DNA of 64,000 nucleotides, taken from Paramecium tetraurelia. Its lineage: Eukaryota; Ciliophora; Oligohymenophorea; Peniculida; Parameciidae. The notes under the pieces were generated by a model that was not told the DNA's origin, did no database searches, and saw nothing but the letters and a program-made list of their open reading frames with translations. Position numbers and translations under genes: made by a program. Below are positions 26,089 to 36,901 of the stretch, piece after piece (position 1 is the stretch's first letter; the number at the start of each line of letters is the position of its first letter). Where the stretch lies: assembly GCF_000165425.1 (NCBI RefSeq), contig NW_001799001.1, positions 186,001 through 250,000 on the forward strand, read 5' to 3'.

Positions 26089-26962
26089 ATGACTGATTAT
26101 TTAAAAGCAGTAATTGAAACCTAATTAATTGGTGCATTCAGAGTGGCAGTAACATTACCCCTGGAGCATGTGTTAGACAGGATAAAGACATATAAATAGT
26201 CCAGATAGGGGATCACTTACTTATAAGTATGGGATTAAATTTGTATTAAAGAGTTTTAAAGATATCAAGGGAGCACGTGGATACATAGGGTTGTATGATG
26301 GATTCTATCCGAATTTCCTTAGATCGATGTTCAAGTAATATTATCGATGGCCAATGATGATCTTCATTCCTTCATTCCTGAAAAACTACATTCACGATTA
26401 ATCATTGAATAAGATCCTAACTGGAGCTTCGATAGGGTTATTTGAGAGTTGCATAATAACACCATTCGAACGATTGAAAATACTCAAAATGACAAACATG
26501 GCAGTAGGATTTGGATATTTGAAGTACATCACATTTGACTAAATTTATGTTGGTTTCAGAATATTAACATCTCGGCAGATAGTTTCCTGGACAAACTACC
26601 TCTATTGGGATCATAAGATTCGTTATGCATTGAAAACAGATGCAAGTTAAAAATTGAGTATTTGGAATGTTTTAGTAGCATCAACTTTGACCAGTGTGTT
26701 GAACATAATGGCAGGTAACTCATAGTAAGTATAATTAGTGCATCCATTTGATACAATCAAGACCCTGGTGCAGATGGAAGGCAATTAGATTTACAGTAAG
26801 ATATCGGTTATTGAGAGTTTCAAGTTGGTGTTTAACAAATACGGGCTATCTGGGTTATATGCTGGTTGGTAAGCCAGAATGATAGGGTACTTTTGTTAAG
26901 CTACCTTAACAACACCGACAATAGATTATTTGGAAAGGAATTATGGGATTGCAAAATAATGA
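26089..26962 (+). CDS. Mitochondrial carrier family protein, about 274-282 aa
   Basis: ATG at 26089, TGA at 26960-26962. A 25-nt intron lies near 26214. A second 24-nt GTA...TAG segment at about 26713 is probably also an intron, but its length is a multiple of three and lacks TGA, so both isoforms stay in frame. Three repeats of about 90 residues are seen, each with a variant of the Px[DE]xx[KR] signature: LPLEHVLDRIK, TPFERLKIL and HPFDTIKTLVQ. Each is followed by the second-helix GLYxG-type segment (YIGLYDGFYPNFLR; GLSGLYAGWQARM). Substrate cannot be assigned. The start of repeat 1 is poorly hydrophobic compared with classical ADP/ATP carriers. Confidence 0.88.
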
Positions 26963-26996
26963 TTGATTATCTCATTGGGATGTAAATAATTACTCA

Positions 26997-29985
26997 TCAA
27001 ATATACTATTAATAGTCTTTGTCTTGTTTGAGTGAATCAATCAAGAACTGGTCATCGAAGAATTTCAAAATAGACACATCTTCATTCAAACCCTTTCTTC
27101 TCCTAGTTTTGATCATGAATTCTCTGGCCAAATGATTTGAAGGTGCTGGCTCTAAAGGTTTAAGCACTATGGTTTTATCTAAAGGATCTCCTGGTAATAA
27201 TGACCAATGATCAAAAACACTTAAACAGAAAGCTTAACCTGAAGTGTGTACTCTAAGATCAGTTTCAAATCCAAAGTGATCAATCGTTGGAATGTGGGCT
27301 CTCACAACTGAGAATGGTGTGCCTGGCTTTGCCTATTCTGATAAGATGTGTCCTCTTCTTCTTAATAGAACATTGTGGATGGCAGGTATACAATCTTGGA
27401 AACACATAATTTCTGTTAATAACATTGGTTCCATGATTTTTGGAGTTGCCATAAGGAATGAGGAATAGCACACTCTTCTTGTTGTGGGGATTATTTAACC
27501 ACCTCCTCTATAAATGGGTTCCTACATTAAAATGAGATGATTACATTAGCAATGTTAGCTTCGATGATCTTGAACTTCACATTTCTGATTGGTTCATCAC
27601 ATAAAGGACCTTCTCTGGTTGCCCATTAAAAACCTTAAATCATATAATCTTTGACTTCAGTTAATAACTATTTGTTTGTTTCAGATGGTAGAGTATCATC
27701 TATAAATACATTGGGTCCTGTTTTCTCTGGACCGAATGCCCACACAGATCTACTCTAAATTATATCCCAAATTAAAATTGGATTTAAAGTAATCGGTTAA
27801 TTTATTCTTAGGCCATGATAAATCAATCTCTTCATTCTCAATTCTCTCAGCCAATCCCTTATCTTAAGGAGTCAACCCTTTGTCTAATGGAGTTGCCAAT
27901 GCTTTAATCTAATTAATATTATATTAATCAAAATACCCTATTCTTTTTATTGGGAGTATCTGCATAACATGTTTTTGATGATGTTTCAATAACAGTTTCA
28001 CAAAAACGAACTGATGGATCTGATACTTTAATTTCTATTTCTGAATACATTTTTCTTAAATCATGCATAACACAATCCAAATATAATTCACCTGTTCCTA
28101 ATAGAATATGTTCTCCAGATTCTTCCACTTTAGTTGTCAAAATAGGATAACTTTTAGTTACCTTACGTAAACCTTCTAACATTTTAGGTAATTCACTTGG
28201 AACTAATGGTTCTATGGCAATCTTCATAGTAGCTAAAATATTATGTTAAATAGGTCTCAAAATGTCCATCTATTAAGAATCCTCTGTAATAGTAGCACTC
28301 TTGCTAATAAATTAATCAATGCCCTCAATCAACACCCAATTTCCTGCAGGCACTTTATTCACTTCTACTCTATATCTACCTTGATAGATATATATGTTCT
28401 TGATATTCCTGATTGCCATATCCTCTTCATCATCTATATTATATTTTTCTCCTAATAATTTAACATTCTATCCCTTTTTAATAGTTCCACTGACCACTCT
28501 CCCCAGAGCATCAAAACTCATGCAATCTGGTCTACTGTACAATTTCACAACATTTATACATAATGGTCCCTTGTGTGAACCTTGAGCTGCTTGAATATAT
28601 GATTATTTTGATTTATCACCTTAATAATATAATTCCATCTTCTTTTTACTACCTTCCTATGAATTGGGTACTTATTCCACTAGAACATCAACTAAAGAGG
28701 ATGTATTACCAAAATAGATAGAACAAACCAATTTCAGTAATGGTCTAGTGTCCATTTTGAATTCACTTTTTTTGAGAGATATCCCTTAACTCAATAAGAA
28801 CGGTTCTAATTGTTCCTTATCCTTAGAAACCACTTACCCAAATAGCTTATATATAGGTTCTAAAATAAATTCAACAAATGTCCTTTAAGTAGCATAAGGT
28901 GACATTTTACGAACAAATTTCTTTTCTTTATTATCATAATAGATGTCTCCCCATAATAGACGAGTGAATTGTTCTGGATTTAAGAAATTGTTGTATCTCC
29001 TTGCAAAACTCTAGATTGTAAAAACAAATTAAAATAAACCTGAACCAAATACCACATTGTGATTGAGAGGTGATATGATCTAATTACCTCCATTATCGGA
29101 TATAATGATATTGACTTCATCAAGTATGTTTTTGATCTTCAAATAGGCATCCGAAGGTGGCAACTTCAACTCAATGATTAATCTATCTATTTTGTTTATC
29201 ACAACTACAATAGGCATCTTCTCCTTGACAGCTGCCTTGATTAGCATTTCAGTAGTCATCATTACTCCTTCAATTACATCAATAATGAGCAACATGGCAT
29301 CACTGGCTCGTAAGGCACAACACACCTCGTCCATGAAGTTCACATGTCCAGGAGTGTCATAGAGATTTATTAAATATGATTTATCTTTGCTATTGGGTAA
29401 CAATAAACTCATAGGGATTGCCTTGATGGAGATCAATCTCTATTATTCATCTTGACGAGTATCGGTGTATCGGATGTCTTTCTACAAACTAAATTGCTTA
29501 AGATGAGTTTGTTTAACAAAGACGTCCATCATTGATGTCTTACCATGATGCAGACCGCCTACAATTGCAACATTTCTTACCAAAGCAGGATTCTTAGAAA
29601 TACGACACAGAAACTCATAGTCGAAAGTAGTTTGAGGTATCTGTGTCTCTTAGATATCAAATTCCTTTGATTTTAATGGAGCAATCATTGGCTGTGTTAT
29701 TGGCTAAGCATCTTCTTCTTGCACATTGATTTCGACATCTCGACCATACACTTGTTATGCATCTGGATAGTATTATTTGTCTTCATTAAGAATGACTGCA
29801 ACTTATTGATTAGGTATGTACACTCTCTTCAAAGATAGAAGCATTTTCTTACATTTGCTATTACATGTTCTTGGTCATTCTCAGCTATCTATTCCTCTTC
29901 AATCTACAGCATTGTCTTCTTCCTCTGAATCGATTTCTGGCCCTATGTAATTTCCGAACTCATCGTAATTATTCATGTCGTCCAT
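26997..29985 (-). CDS. SNU114: U5 snRNP GTPase Snu114 / EFTUD2
   Basis: EF-2-like GTPase of the U5 and tri-snRNP that controls Brr2 during spliceosome activation. ATG at 29985 gives [18 protein letters not shown], the Snu114-specific N-terminus; TGA at 26999-26997. Introns of 28, 26, 28 and 23 nt. G motifs: GGLHHGKTS (P-loop), [15 protein letters not shown]; then [74 protein letters not shown]. About 961 codons. A +1 frame break lies at 27769-27780 between KSNFN and [13 protein letters not shown]; no GT is available for an intron there, so it is an indel, a decaying duplicate or recoding. The gene ends 34 bases from the convergent carrier gene. Confidence 0.95.
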
Positions 29986-30054
29986 AATTAATATATAATA
30001 TTAAATTAAATGCATAAATATTTTGATATTGTACTATATAGATATCCATGCAAA

Positions 30055-30583
30055 TCAGAACAAAACAAATTGCTTTCTAACATTACCAATGATTTCATTT
30101 GGGATTACTTTCAAAACATTGAATCTAACAGTCTTTGACAATGGTCTTCATATTAATTCAATAGTACCTGCATTGTCCACAAACAACGATGTCTCCTTCC
30201 TTGACTGGTCCAAATGCTGGTGAAATGTGCACTGGTACATTTCTGTGTCTCTTTTCATATCTGTTATATTTGGCAACATAGTGCAAATAATCTCTTCTAA
30301 TAATGATGGTTCTTGTCATCTTAGTTGAAATGACAATTCCTCTATAATACATTCATTCTAGATCATACTTTAATATTGCTCCTCTGACACTAACATTTCC
30401 TGTGAATGGACATTTCTTATCAATGTAATTACCCTCGATTGCATCCTTTGGTACTTTGAACCCCAAACCAACTTCTTTCCAGTATCTAACACCTTTGGAT
30501 GTCTTCTTAGCTAAGAGTTTCTTGGAGTTTTAGAAAATGCCTTCTTATTTTTAGAATGCTCTTTGATTTTGAACGTCTGCCAT
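30055..30583 (-). CDS. RPS11: 40S ribosomal protein uS17 (RPS11), 159 aa
   Basis: ATG at 30583 ([10 protein letters not shown]), TGA at 30057-30055, introns of 27 and 22 nt. The reconstructed chain carries the eukaryotic uS17 landmarks: [92 protein letters not shown]. The second intron is confirmed because removing it rebuilds CRPLSKTV exactly. It contacts 18S rRNA in the body of the small subunit. Upstream (30584-30728) is the divergent promoter region shared with the prefoldin-like gene. Confidence 0.97.
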
Positions 30584-30728
30584 AATATATTTTTTTTAAT
30601 TAAAAGATATTAATTTTTTATTCTTTAATCCTCGAATTAGAATCAATATTATCCATATAATCCACCCACTTCAATACTCTTTCCAAATTATTTATTCTTT
30701 TTTCAACTCAATTTATACATAAATAAAT

Positions 30729-31609
30729 TATGCAAAATCAAATTGTGCTCCTTCAATTAAAAAAATAATTAGAGGAAACAATCAAAACTCAACAATTACT
30801 TAAGAAATTGCCAACCAAAAAATTGGTTCAATTTAACTCAGTCATGTACCTAGAAGCAAAATTACCAAAATAAGATAAATGCATTATTTCATTGGAAGCA
30901 GACTACGCAGCTGAAGTCTCCTTGGACTCTGCACAATAAATTCTGTAAAGAAGGAGAATTAGATTGGAAGAAAACTTTAATAACCTGAGAGAGAAGGAGT
31001 CTTATGAAGAAATGCAACACGATATAGGAAATAAGATAGATGAGGACAAGGATTAGAGTAAAAGTGAGGATATCAATCAAAATTCTGATTCAAGAAAGGG
31101 TTAAAAAATTGATTTTATTCAAAAATTAAAGGGAAGAAGAAAAACTTTAATTGAAGTAGAAACAAGAAAAAGAAAGGCTGGAAAAGGAGAGATTAGAAAG
31201 AGAAAAAATAGAGAAAGAAAAACAAAAACAAAATTAATCTATGGGTTAAGTCACTTAATTGGCAGATGGCTTGGTTGAAATAGAGGAAAAATATGTTTAA
31301 GAAGACGACTGCAATGAAGCTCAAATCAATGAAGAAAAGCAATAACTTCTTAAATTGATTTCTGATGCTTTTTATAAGGAAAAATACGATGACTACGATA
31401 GATATTAACTTTAATTGAAGGAATTGAATGAGAAATTGAGTTCAATCAAGCCTAAAACAGAGATTCCTTAATAGAAAGAAGCAGTTTAAGCTAAATAATA
31501 ATTGCCTACAATATAAGAGAATGAACCCAATGATGACACACAATAGGAGGAACAACCCAAAAGAATTTCAAAGTTCAAATAAGATAGACTCAAACAAAAG
31601 AAAGGATGA
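30729..31609 (+). CDS. URI/prefoldin-like protein, about 271 aa
   Basis: ATG at 30729, TGA at 31607-31609. Two introns: 28 nt (30744-30771) and 37 nt (31100-31136), the second a little long for this genome. The N-terminal prefoldin-like domain reads QFNSVMYLEAKLPKQDKCII and ADYAAEVSLDSAQQILQRR, matching the beta-hairpin and 'aEvs.eeA.eil.rR' helix of unconventional prefoldin RPB5 interactor (URI) and prefoldin alpha subunits. An acidic Ser/Asp region and a highly charged single alpha helix (KERLEKERLEREKIEKEK) follow, then a basic C-terminus. URI acts with R2TP in RNA polymerase assembly; the assignment is tentative. Confidence 0.7.
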
Positions 31610-31642
31610 TATAATTTATTTTTATTGTAATTAATTTTAATT

Positions 31643-32030
31643 ATGGATTTATCAGCAATAAATTCCAATTTTAAGAATTTCCTTGAAGAAGTTGGTTCAT
31701 ATTATAGTGTTGTTGATGATCAAGAGGTCCAAATATTAAGGAAAAAGCAAGATGAATGTTACAAAAATTTCTTGCATGTCTAATTTGAATATACAAAGTG
31801 TAATATCATAGACTAGTAAATTAGGTGTTTAACAAATTGATGACAAATACACTGATTTGAATAAAACTTTTAAGTTCAAAACGGAAAAAGCTGCCAAATC
31901 CTACAAATCCTGTTTATAACACAAAAAAGTTGAAGAATGCCACGACAGAACATGGAAGCATCTACATGAAAATATGAAGCAATACATTTCATTATTAAGA
32001 AGAATTGATACCTAAACTATTAAATATTGA
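31643..32030 (+). CDS. Small Cys-containing unknown protein, 120 aa
   Basis: ATG at 31643 (MDLSAINSNF), TGA at 32028-32030, one 25-nt intron. The chain is mostly helical and charged, with Cys residues at DECYKNF, YTKCVQQ, SCLQHKKVEECHDRTW. The spacing SCLQHKKVEEC (C-x9-C) recalls twin-Cx9C mitochondrial intermembrane-space proteins, and CYKNF...KC could be the partner pair with unusual spacing; this is a weak resemblance only. It lies 33 bases after the prefoldin-like gene in the same direction. Confidence 0.65.
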
Positions 32031-32062
32031 ATAATAATATATAATATAATAAATTACTTAAT

Positions 32063-32638
32063 ATGCTAAACTTAGATTCAACTCAAGAATTGACCTACGA
32101 ATAATAACATGAATTATACAATTAGCAAATTGCTGATAATAAATAGATGTCAAGTGCATTGGCTTATTTGCTAATGGATTTGTGTGAGGAAGGTGACAAT
32201 GATGCTAATAACATTTAAGAACTTGAATCTTTTAATAGTCCTAAAGTTCCATCAATTTCTATTTATGATTACATCTGCAGAATCTTAAAGCAAGCTTAAT
32301 GTTCTTAAGAGTGCTTAATCATGGGTTTAATATTCATGGATAAATTATCTAAGAAGTGGGGAAGAATTATTGTCAAATCCATTAATGTCCATAGGTATTT
32401 CACTCTAAACTAATTTAGATTGTATGTGGTAGCAGTCATGTTATCAGCCAAATTTTATGATGACCGATTCTTTCAAAATTCCTATTATGCCAAAGTCGCT
32501 GGGATTACACATGAAGAATTCAACCATTTGGAAAGAGTCTTGGTTTTCTTATTGGACTTTAAGTTAATTATAGATCCGCTACTCTTCTTTACATATCGAT
32601 AAAGGATTATGACTAATTACTTTGACAACCAAGAATGA
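32063..32638 (+). CDS. Pho80/P-type cyclin, 183 aa
   Basis: ATG at 32063, TGA at 32636-32638, one 24-nt intron inside the INVHR-LYVVAV segment, in frame and without TGA. The cyclin box carries YICRILKQAQCSQECLIM, then KSINVHR and LYVVAVMLSAKFYDDRFF, YYAKVAGITHEEFNHLE and LLDFKLIIDPLLFFTYRQR: the 'HRLLLTavm.A.Kf.dD...nn..yAkvGGi...ElN.LE..fL..l.F.l' pattern of PREG1/Pho80/PCL cyclins. It would pair with a Pho85/Cdk5-type kinase. Length matches the family. Confidence 0.92.
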
Positions 32639-33044
32639 TCTTAAATTTAATTTATGTGTTATTCTTAATTTATAACGTAATCATAAATATAGATATTATT
32701 ACATCCCAATCCATTCTCTACTATTATCATAAATGAAGATACGATTACTCAACCAATGATTGGATGCAGTATCGAGATATTTAAGTCCAATATTGAATGA
32801 TTCGGAATATTCTTAAGTTTTGCTTTTGTGATTTATTTTCCTTTCTTTAAGTTAGATAACTAATATATAGATATGAAATTTTAAATTTCAAATTTAAAAG
32901 ATGAAATATAAGTTGTCATCGATTGTGCAATTAATAGCTATATATTATTTCATTTATGTTTTATTAATTATTATGGGGAATAATCTTTGTTATTAAACAG
33001 GAGAGAGATCATCTTAATTTCCTTAATTACTTCTTAAGTACGAG
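32639..33044. other. Intergenic, no feature seen
   Basis: AT-rich spacer between two plus-strand genes; no coding or repeated element detected on either strand. Confidence 0.55.
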
Positions 33045-33726
33045 ATGGGGAACTGTGAAATTGCTCTGACTGCTGGTCCTGTTGAGAATGAGGATGTAGA
33101 ATGCCTAGTAATTCCAACAGATTCAGAATACTCGAATATTAAGTAGAGTGATAAACCAACATTCGCATAATTAAATGGGAAATGTGTGTTTGTGGCAGCT
33201 AGGAAGAGTATCATTAAATACAAAATATTTTAAGCACAGAAAAATTAGATTTTGGCTGTTGTTATCGATAAGGAAACTATATTGAGTAGTGATAAAAGTG
33301 ACGATGAAAAATAAACCATTTATGAAGCAGTTCAAGAAGCCTTAAAAATAGTATTTCATCATGCATAACTCTTTTAAAGGCAGAATAAAAGCAAATGAAA
33401 TCCATAGGGTTTCCAGTTTTTGCATCAAAGGATCACACTACATCAGCAACCATTATGTTGATGGCCATTAAACTGAGCGTGACTGAGTAAAAAATTAAAT
33501 CCTTAAAAAGAATAGTAATCACATTAGATGTATATATATTATAAATTAAAAGCATGTTGAACAAGTGAGTAGCTTTAAATGGGTGTTTTAGTAAGTATTC
33601 AAAGGAAACTAATAAATTGCAAATTCTAGAACTTATTCAAGCTCAATAATGGAATAAATGGAATCCATTTCCGTTGATATCGTTAAAACTAAATAAAAAT
33701 GTGCTACTAAGGAGGAAAAAGCATGA
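33045..33726 (+). CDS. Macro-domain-like protein with MGNC N-terminus, 209 aa
   Basis: ATG at 33045, TGA at 33724-33726, introns of 29 and 23 nt. After MGNC (possible N-myristoylation and acylation) the fold order is AGPVENEDVECLVIPTD, AQLNGKCVFVAARK, QILAVVIDKET, IYEAVQEALKIAEQKQMKSI and GFPVFASKDHTTSATIMLM, which matches the macro (Appr-1''-p) domain strand-helix order, including the last 'S.afP..s.g........m..ai' helix. The usual first-loop Asn/Asp-rich ADP-ribose motif is poorly conserved, so ligand binding is uncertain; a leucine aminopeptidase N-domain of the same fold is an alternative. Confidence 0.65.
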
Positions 33727-34750
33727 GATAATCTTTAATTCATAAGTAACAAATTGATTTATATTGTTTACATTAAATTCAAAATCTTTACTTTTTAAAT
33801 CATTTCTAACACTCTTCTATTAAATAAATAAGCACCTCAAACAGAATTTAAAAACCTCTAAGGTAGTTTCAATAAAATTAGTAGGCAATCAAATATGAAC
33901 TAGCTTTTATGATGATAAAATACATTTTCTAATTTTATGATATCTACTGTAAACTTTAGCAGGATTAAATAATTTAACAAATGCTAATATTTTGATTAGA
34001 AGAGTATGAAATAAACATAAAACTTAGAAGTTCAATTGATTTGGATATTGTCAAATGCCATAGAATATATAATCATTTTTGGATATCATAAATCTGACAG
34101 AGGATTATTTATTAAGTATATTAGTAAGTTAATATATTAAATATTTGAGTATTGTATAACAGATAGAAGAATTTAATATGTTCTGAAATTTGAGCTTAAA
34201 ATAGATGAGAATATACTATTTACTTGTAAGAAAAATATCATAAAATCTGGTCTGAAAAAACTAATCTTAAAAGAGGAGTTTTATACCTATAGAATTGTGA
34301 CAAAACGATAATGTGATTTGCAACTTAATTAAACTAAATAATTATTTCAGTTTTAATCATTAGTGTATCAAACAATAAATAAATTAATTATCAAATAATG
34401 GATATACTTACAGTTGAAAAATAAATTTCAAATGTTGTTATATGATGATTTAACATTAAATCAATGCAGTATTCAAATGAACTTCAACTTTTATTTAGAA
34501 TTCTATGAAAAAAATGAATAGAAGTGGTCTATCAAGTGTTAACTTCGATTAAACACATTTTGCTTGTTAAATTTCATCTTGTTTTAAGTTTCTAGAACAA
34601 TTGTAAGTCAGCACTAAGTGAATATGTGAACATCTAGTTGTAATCTTTGTATTAGGAATTAGAATCCAGATTCTCAATGTTTAGAGATGAGATATTTACA
34701 CTACATTATAAATGAATTAAATAGTCGTTTTTAATTAATATATTATATAA
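33727..34750. other. Spacer holding one uncertain ORF
   Basis: About 1 kb between two plus-strand genes. Apart from the ATG-to-TGA frame at 33937-34629 listed separately, nothing can be identified; 34630-34750 should contain the trichocyst gene promoter. Confidence 0.4.
33937..34629 (+). CDS. Uncertain ORF, 230 aa in ciliate code
   Basis: ATG at 33937 (MISTVNFSRI) to TGA at 34627-34629 without an intron. The translation (for example QLIWILSNAIEYIIIFGYHK; KFELKIDENILFTCKKNI) has mixed hydrophobic and charged residues, but base composition resembles the AT-rich spacers. With TGA as the only stop, frames of this length can arise by chance in 1 kb of such DNA. It could be a real fast-evolving gene or a relic. 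No domain recognised. Confidence 0.3.
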
Positions 34751-35877
34751 ATGAAATATTTAGTGCTCTTTGCTTTAGTACTTTTGACAATCGCAGTAAA
34801 TGACAATCAGACAAAGTAATTGTTAAATAAATAAAAAGACAAAAATCAATTGAGGAACAACATCCTTCTCTTTTTAGAGCATTAAAAAACATGGCATTAT
34901 TACAAGAGCAATCATAATAATTGGACTACTCTCGTTTGATCAATGCCATCAATGATCTTGAATCTGAAATTGCACAAAATAAGGAAGATGAAAATGCTTC
35001 ATTCAACAAGGACTTTTTATCCAACAATGCAGATTAAGAATTTTATGAAAATCAAATCACACAATATCAAGTTGAAGTGGCTCAACACGAAGTTGATTTG
35101 GCTGATCTTACAGAAGCTAGAAACTCATTACAATCACTATTAAATGATTCAATCAAGGAACAATAGGATGTTACACTCTTAAGAAATTAATTGGATCAAT
35201 AGATAAAGACTGATGCTGCTAATACTGCTGCCTAATTATAAGAGTTTGATGATTCAGCAGCTGCAATTGACGAAGCCCTTAACTTGTTGACTTCCTTGAA
35301 GAATGCTGATAGTTTGGCACAAGTCAATGACAAATTGAAGACTCATTTGAGTAAACAAAAGGTTTTCTTCCAACCCTTGATCGTTGCTCTTACTGATATT
35401 GCTTAATCCAAGTAACAAAATATATTAGATTATTTTATAGTTTCGCAAACCAAGAATTGATCAGCAAAGTCACTAATCTTCTAAATTAATTGAGAACTTC
35501 ACTCTTAGAAAGCAGATTACAATTGGTTGTTTCATCTTAAGGATTGGAAGCATTGAATAAGGAGTTGTTGGGCACTTACGATGATAAATTGAATGTGTTA
35601 TCCACAGTTGTCTTACCAGATTTGAGAGAGAACATTGAAATCAAGGATGGTATGTGTGATTATATCCAATAATGTAGCTGAAATCAAGGCCAAGTCTAAT
35701 TTACTCAATGATGCCAAATCCAATTTGTAGGATGCTCAAGATAACTTGAAAGCCACTTAGGATGCTTGGATCGTGAGAGCTAATTTGAACTCTAAATTAG
35801 TATAATAGTATGATAATGATCTATCACTTATTCAATAAGTCAAATAAAGTTTTGATAGGGCAGGTATCAAATAATGA
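34751..35877 (+). CDS. Trichocyst matrix protein, 348 aa
   Basis: Secretory protein packed in the crystalline core of trichocysts, the exocytotic organelles of Paramecium. ATG at 34751 gives signal peptide MKYLVLFALVLLTIAV; TGA at 35875-35877; introns of 23, 29 and 28 nt. The mature part is almost entirely heptad coiled coil rich in Ala, Leu, Asp, Asn, Gln, with family-like segments SRLINAINDLESEI, DLADLTEARNSL, AAIDEALNLLTSLKN and GLEALNKELLGTYDDKLNVL. The pro-peptide junction expected in this family would lie in the middle, but its processing site cannot be placed by eye. The multigene TMP family is expected to have close paralogues elsewhere. Confidence 0.92.
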
Positions 35878-36025
35878 TTGAATAACAATAATAATTATAC
35901 AATATTCATTATCCATTTTAATATATATGATATTGCATTTATATATAATAGTGAATGTTAGTGTAAAACAATATCAAGTATAAATGATAAATTTTATTGT
36001 TATATATTTATATTGTTAATAAGTC

Positions 36026-36858
36026 ATGCACATCAAATCTTAACCTTTTTTCTTTGTCTCTCAACAATTCTAAGTAACTAATATTATTAAATCAGAGTCC
36101 TGATTGCTATCCAAGTAGATTGGATAGTAGGAGTTCTCAGGTGGATGTACTAAAAAAGTTTTATTTAGAATAATTGGTGAGTGATTTAAGAAAAGACAAT
36201 CAGCAATTGTTTGATCAAATGGAAGAGATCAGAGTTAAAAACTTCAATAGGGAACATGAATACATCAATCAAATCAAAGATTTGCAAGAACAACTCTTGG
36301 ATATTTAAGCACTGAACAAAAATTAAGAATACTAGATCTAATTTTTACAAACGAAAATATCTTTTCTAGAATAAAACCCTAAACCTTTAGATCAATAACT
36401 AACCACTAGTACAGGTAAACATTTAGATCAAATTAGATCTATTCAATTCTAAATTTCAATCTGAAAGTGGAGAATCAAATTAGTTAACTCGAAGTCTCAA
36501 TACCATTTTGGAACAAAAGAATATCATAATCAAGGAGTACGATGAGATCAAAAATAAATTCAAATTAACACAACTTGAACAATCTAATAAAATTGAGTAA
36601 TTGCATACTGAAATCCATAATCTAAACAAATAAATTAAGAAATTGGAACTTCAATTGATCAATCAGTAAAAATAGGTTACTCTATATTAAAATGAAACTT
36701 AATAGTGGAGGGGCAAATTTTTATAATTGAATAAAACTTATAATAAAAGTTCAGAGTAATTGGTTTTAACCTGTGTTGAATTAGATACTGCAAAAAAAGA
36801 AATTTAACATATGAATGATCTACGTAGCAAGAGAAGAAGTGTGGGCAGTATAATTTGA
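36026..36858 (+). CDS. Coiled-coil protein, 262 aa
   Basis: ATG at 36026 (MHIKSQPFFF), TGA at 36856-36858, two 22-nt introns. From residue about 35 to the end the chain is a series of heptads (VDVLKKFYLEQLVSDLRKDN; HEYINQIKDLQEQLLDIQAL; IEQLHTEIHNLNKQIKKLEL) interrupted once by a Pro-rich hinge near residue 120. The C-terminus is basic. No family recognised; typical of ciliary/basal-body or cytoskeletal proteins. Confidence 0.75.
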
Positions 36859-36901
36859 TACTGGTTTTATGATATTTAATATTTTCATTAATATTATTAC
36901 A

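Noticed and set aside
29080-29436. A separate small GTPase ORF
   Set aside because: It is one segment of the Snu114 gene cut by TAA/TAG codons that are Gln in this organism.
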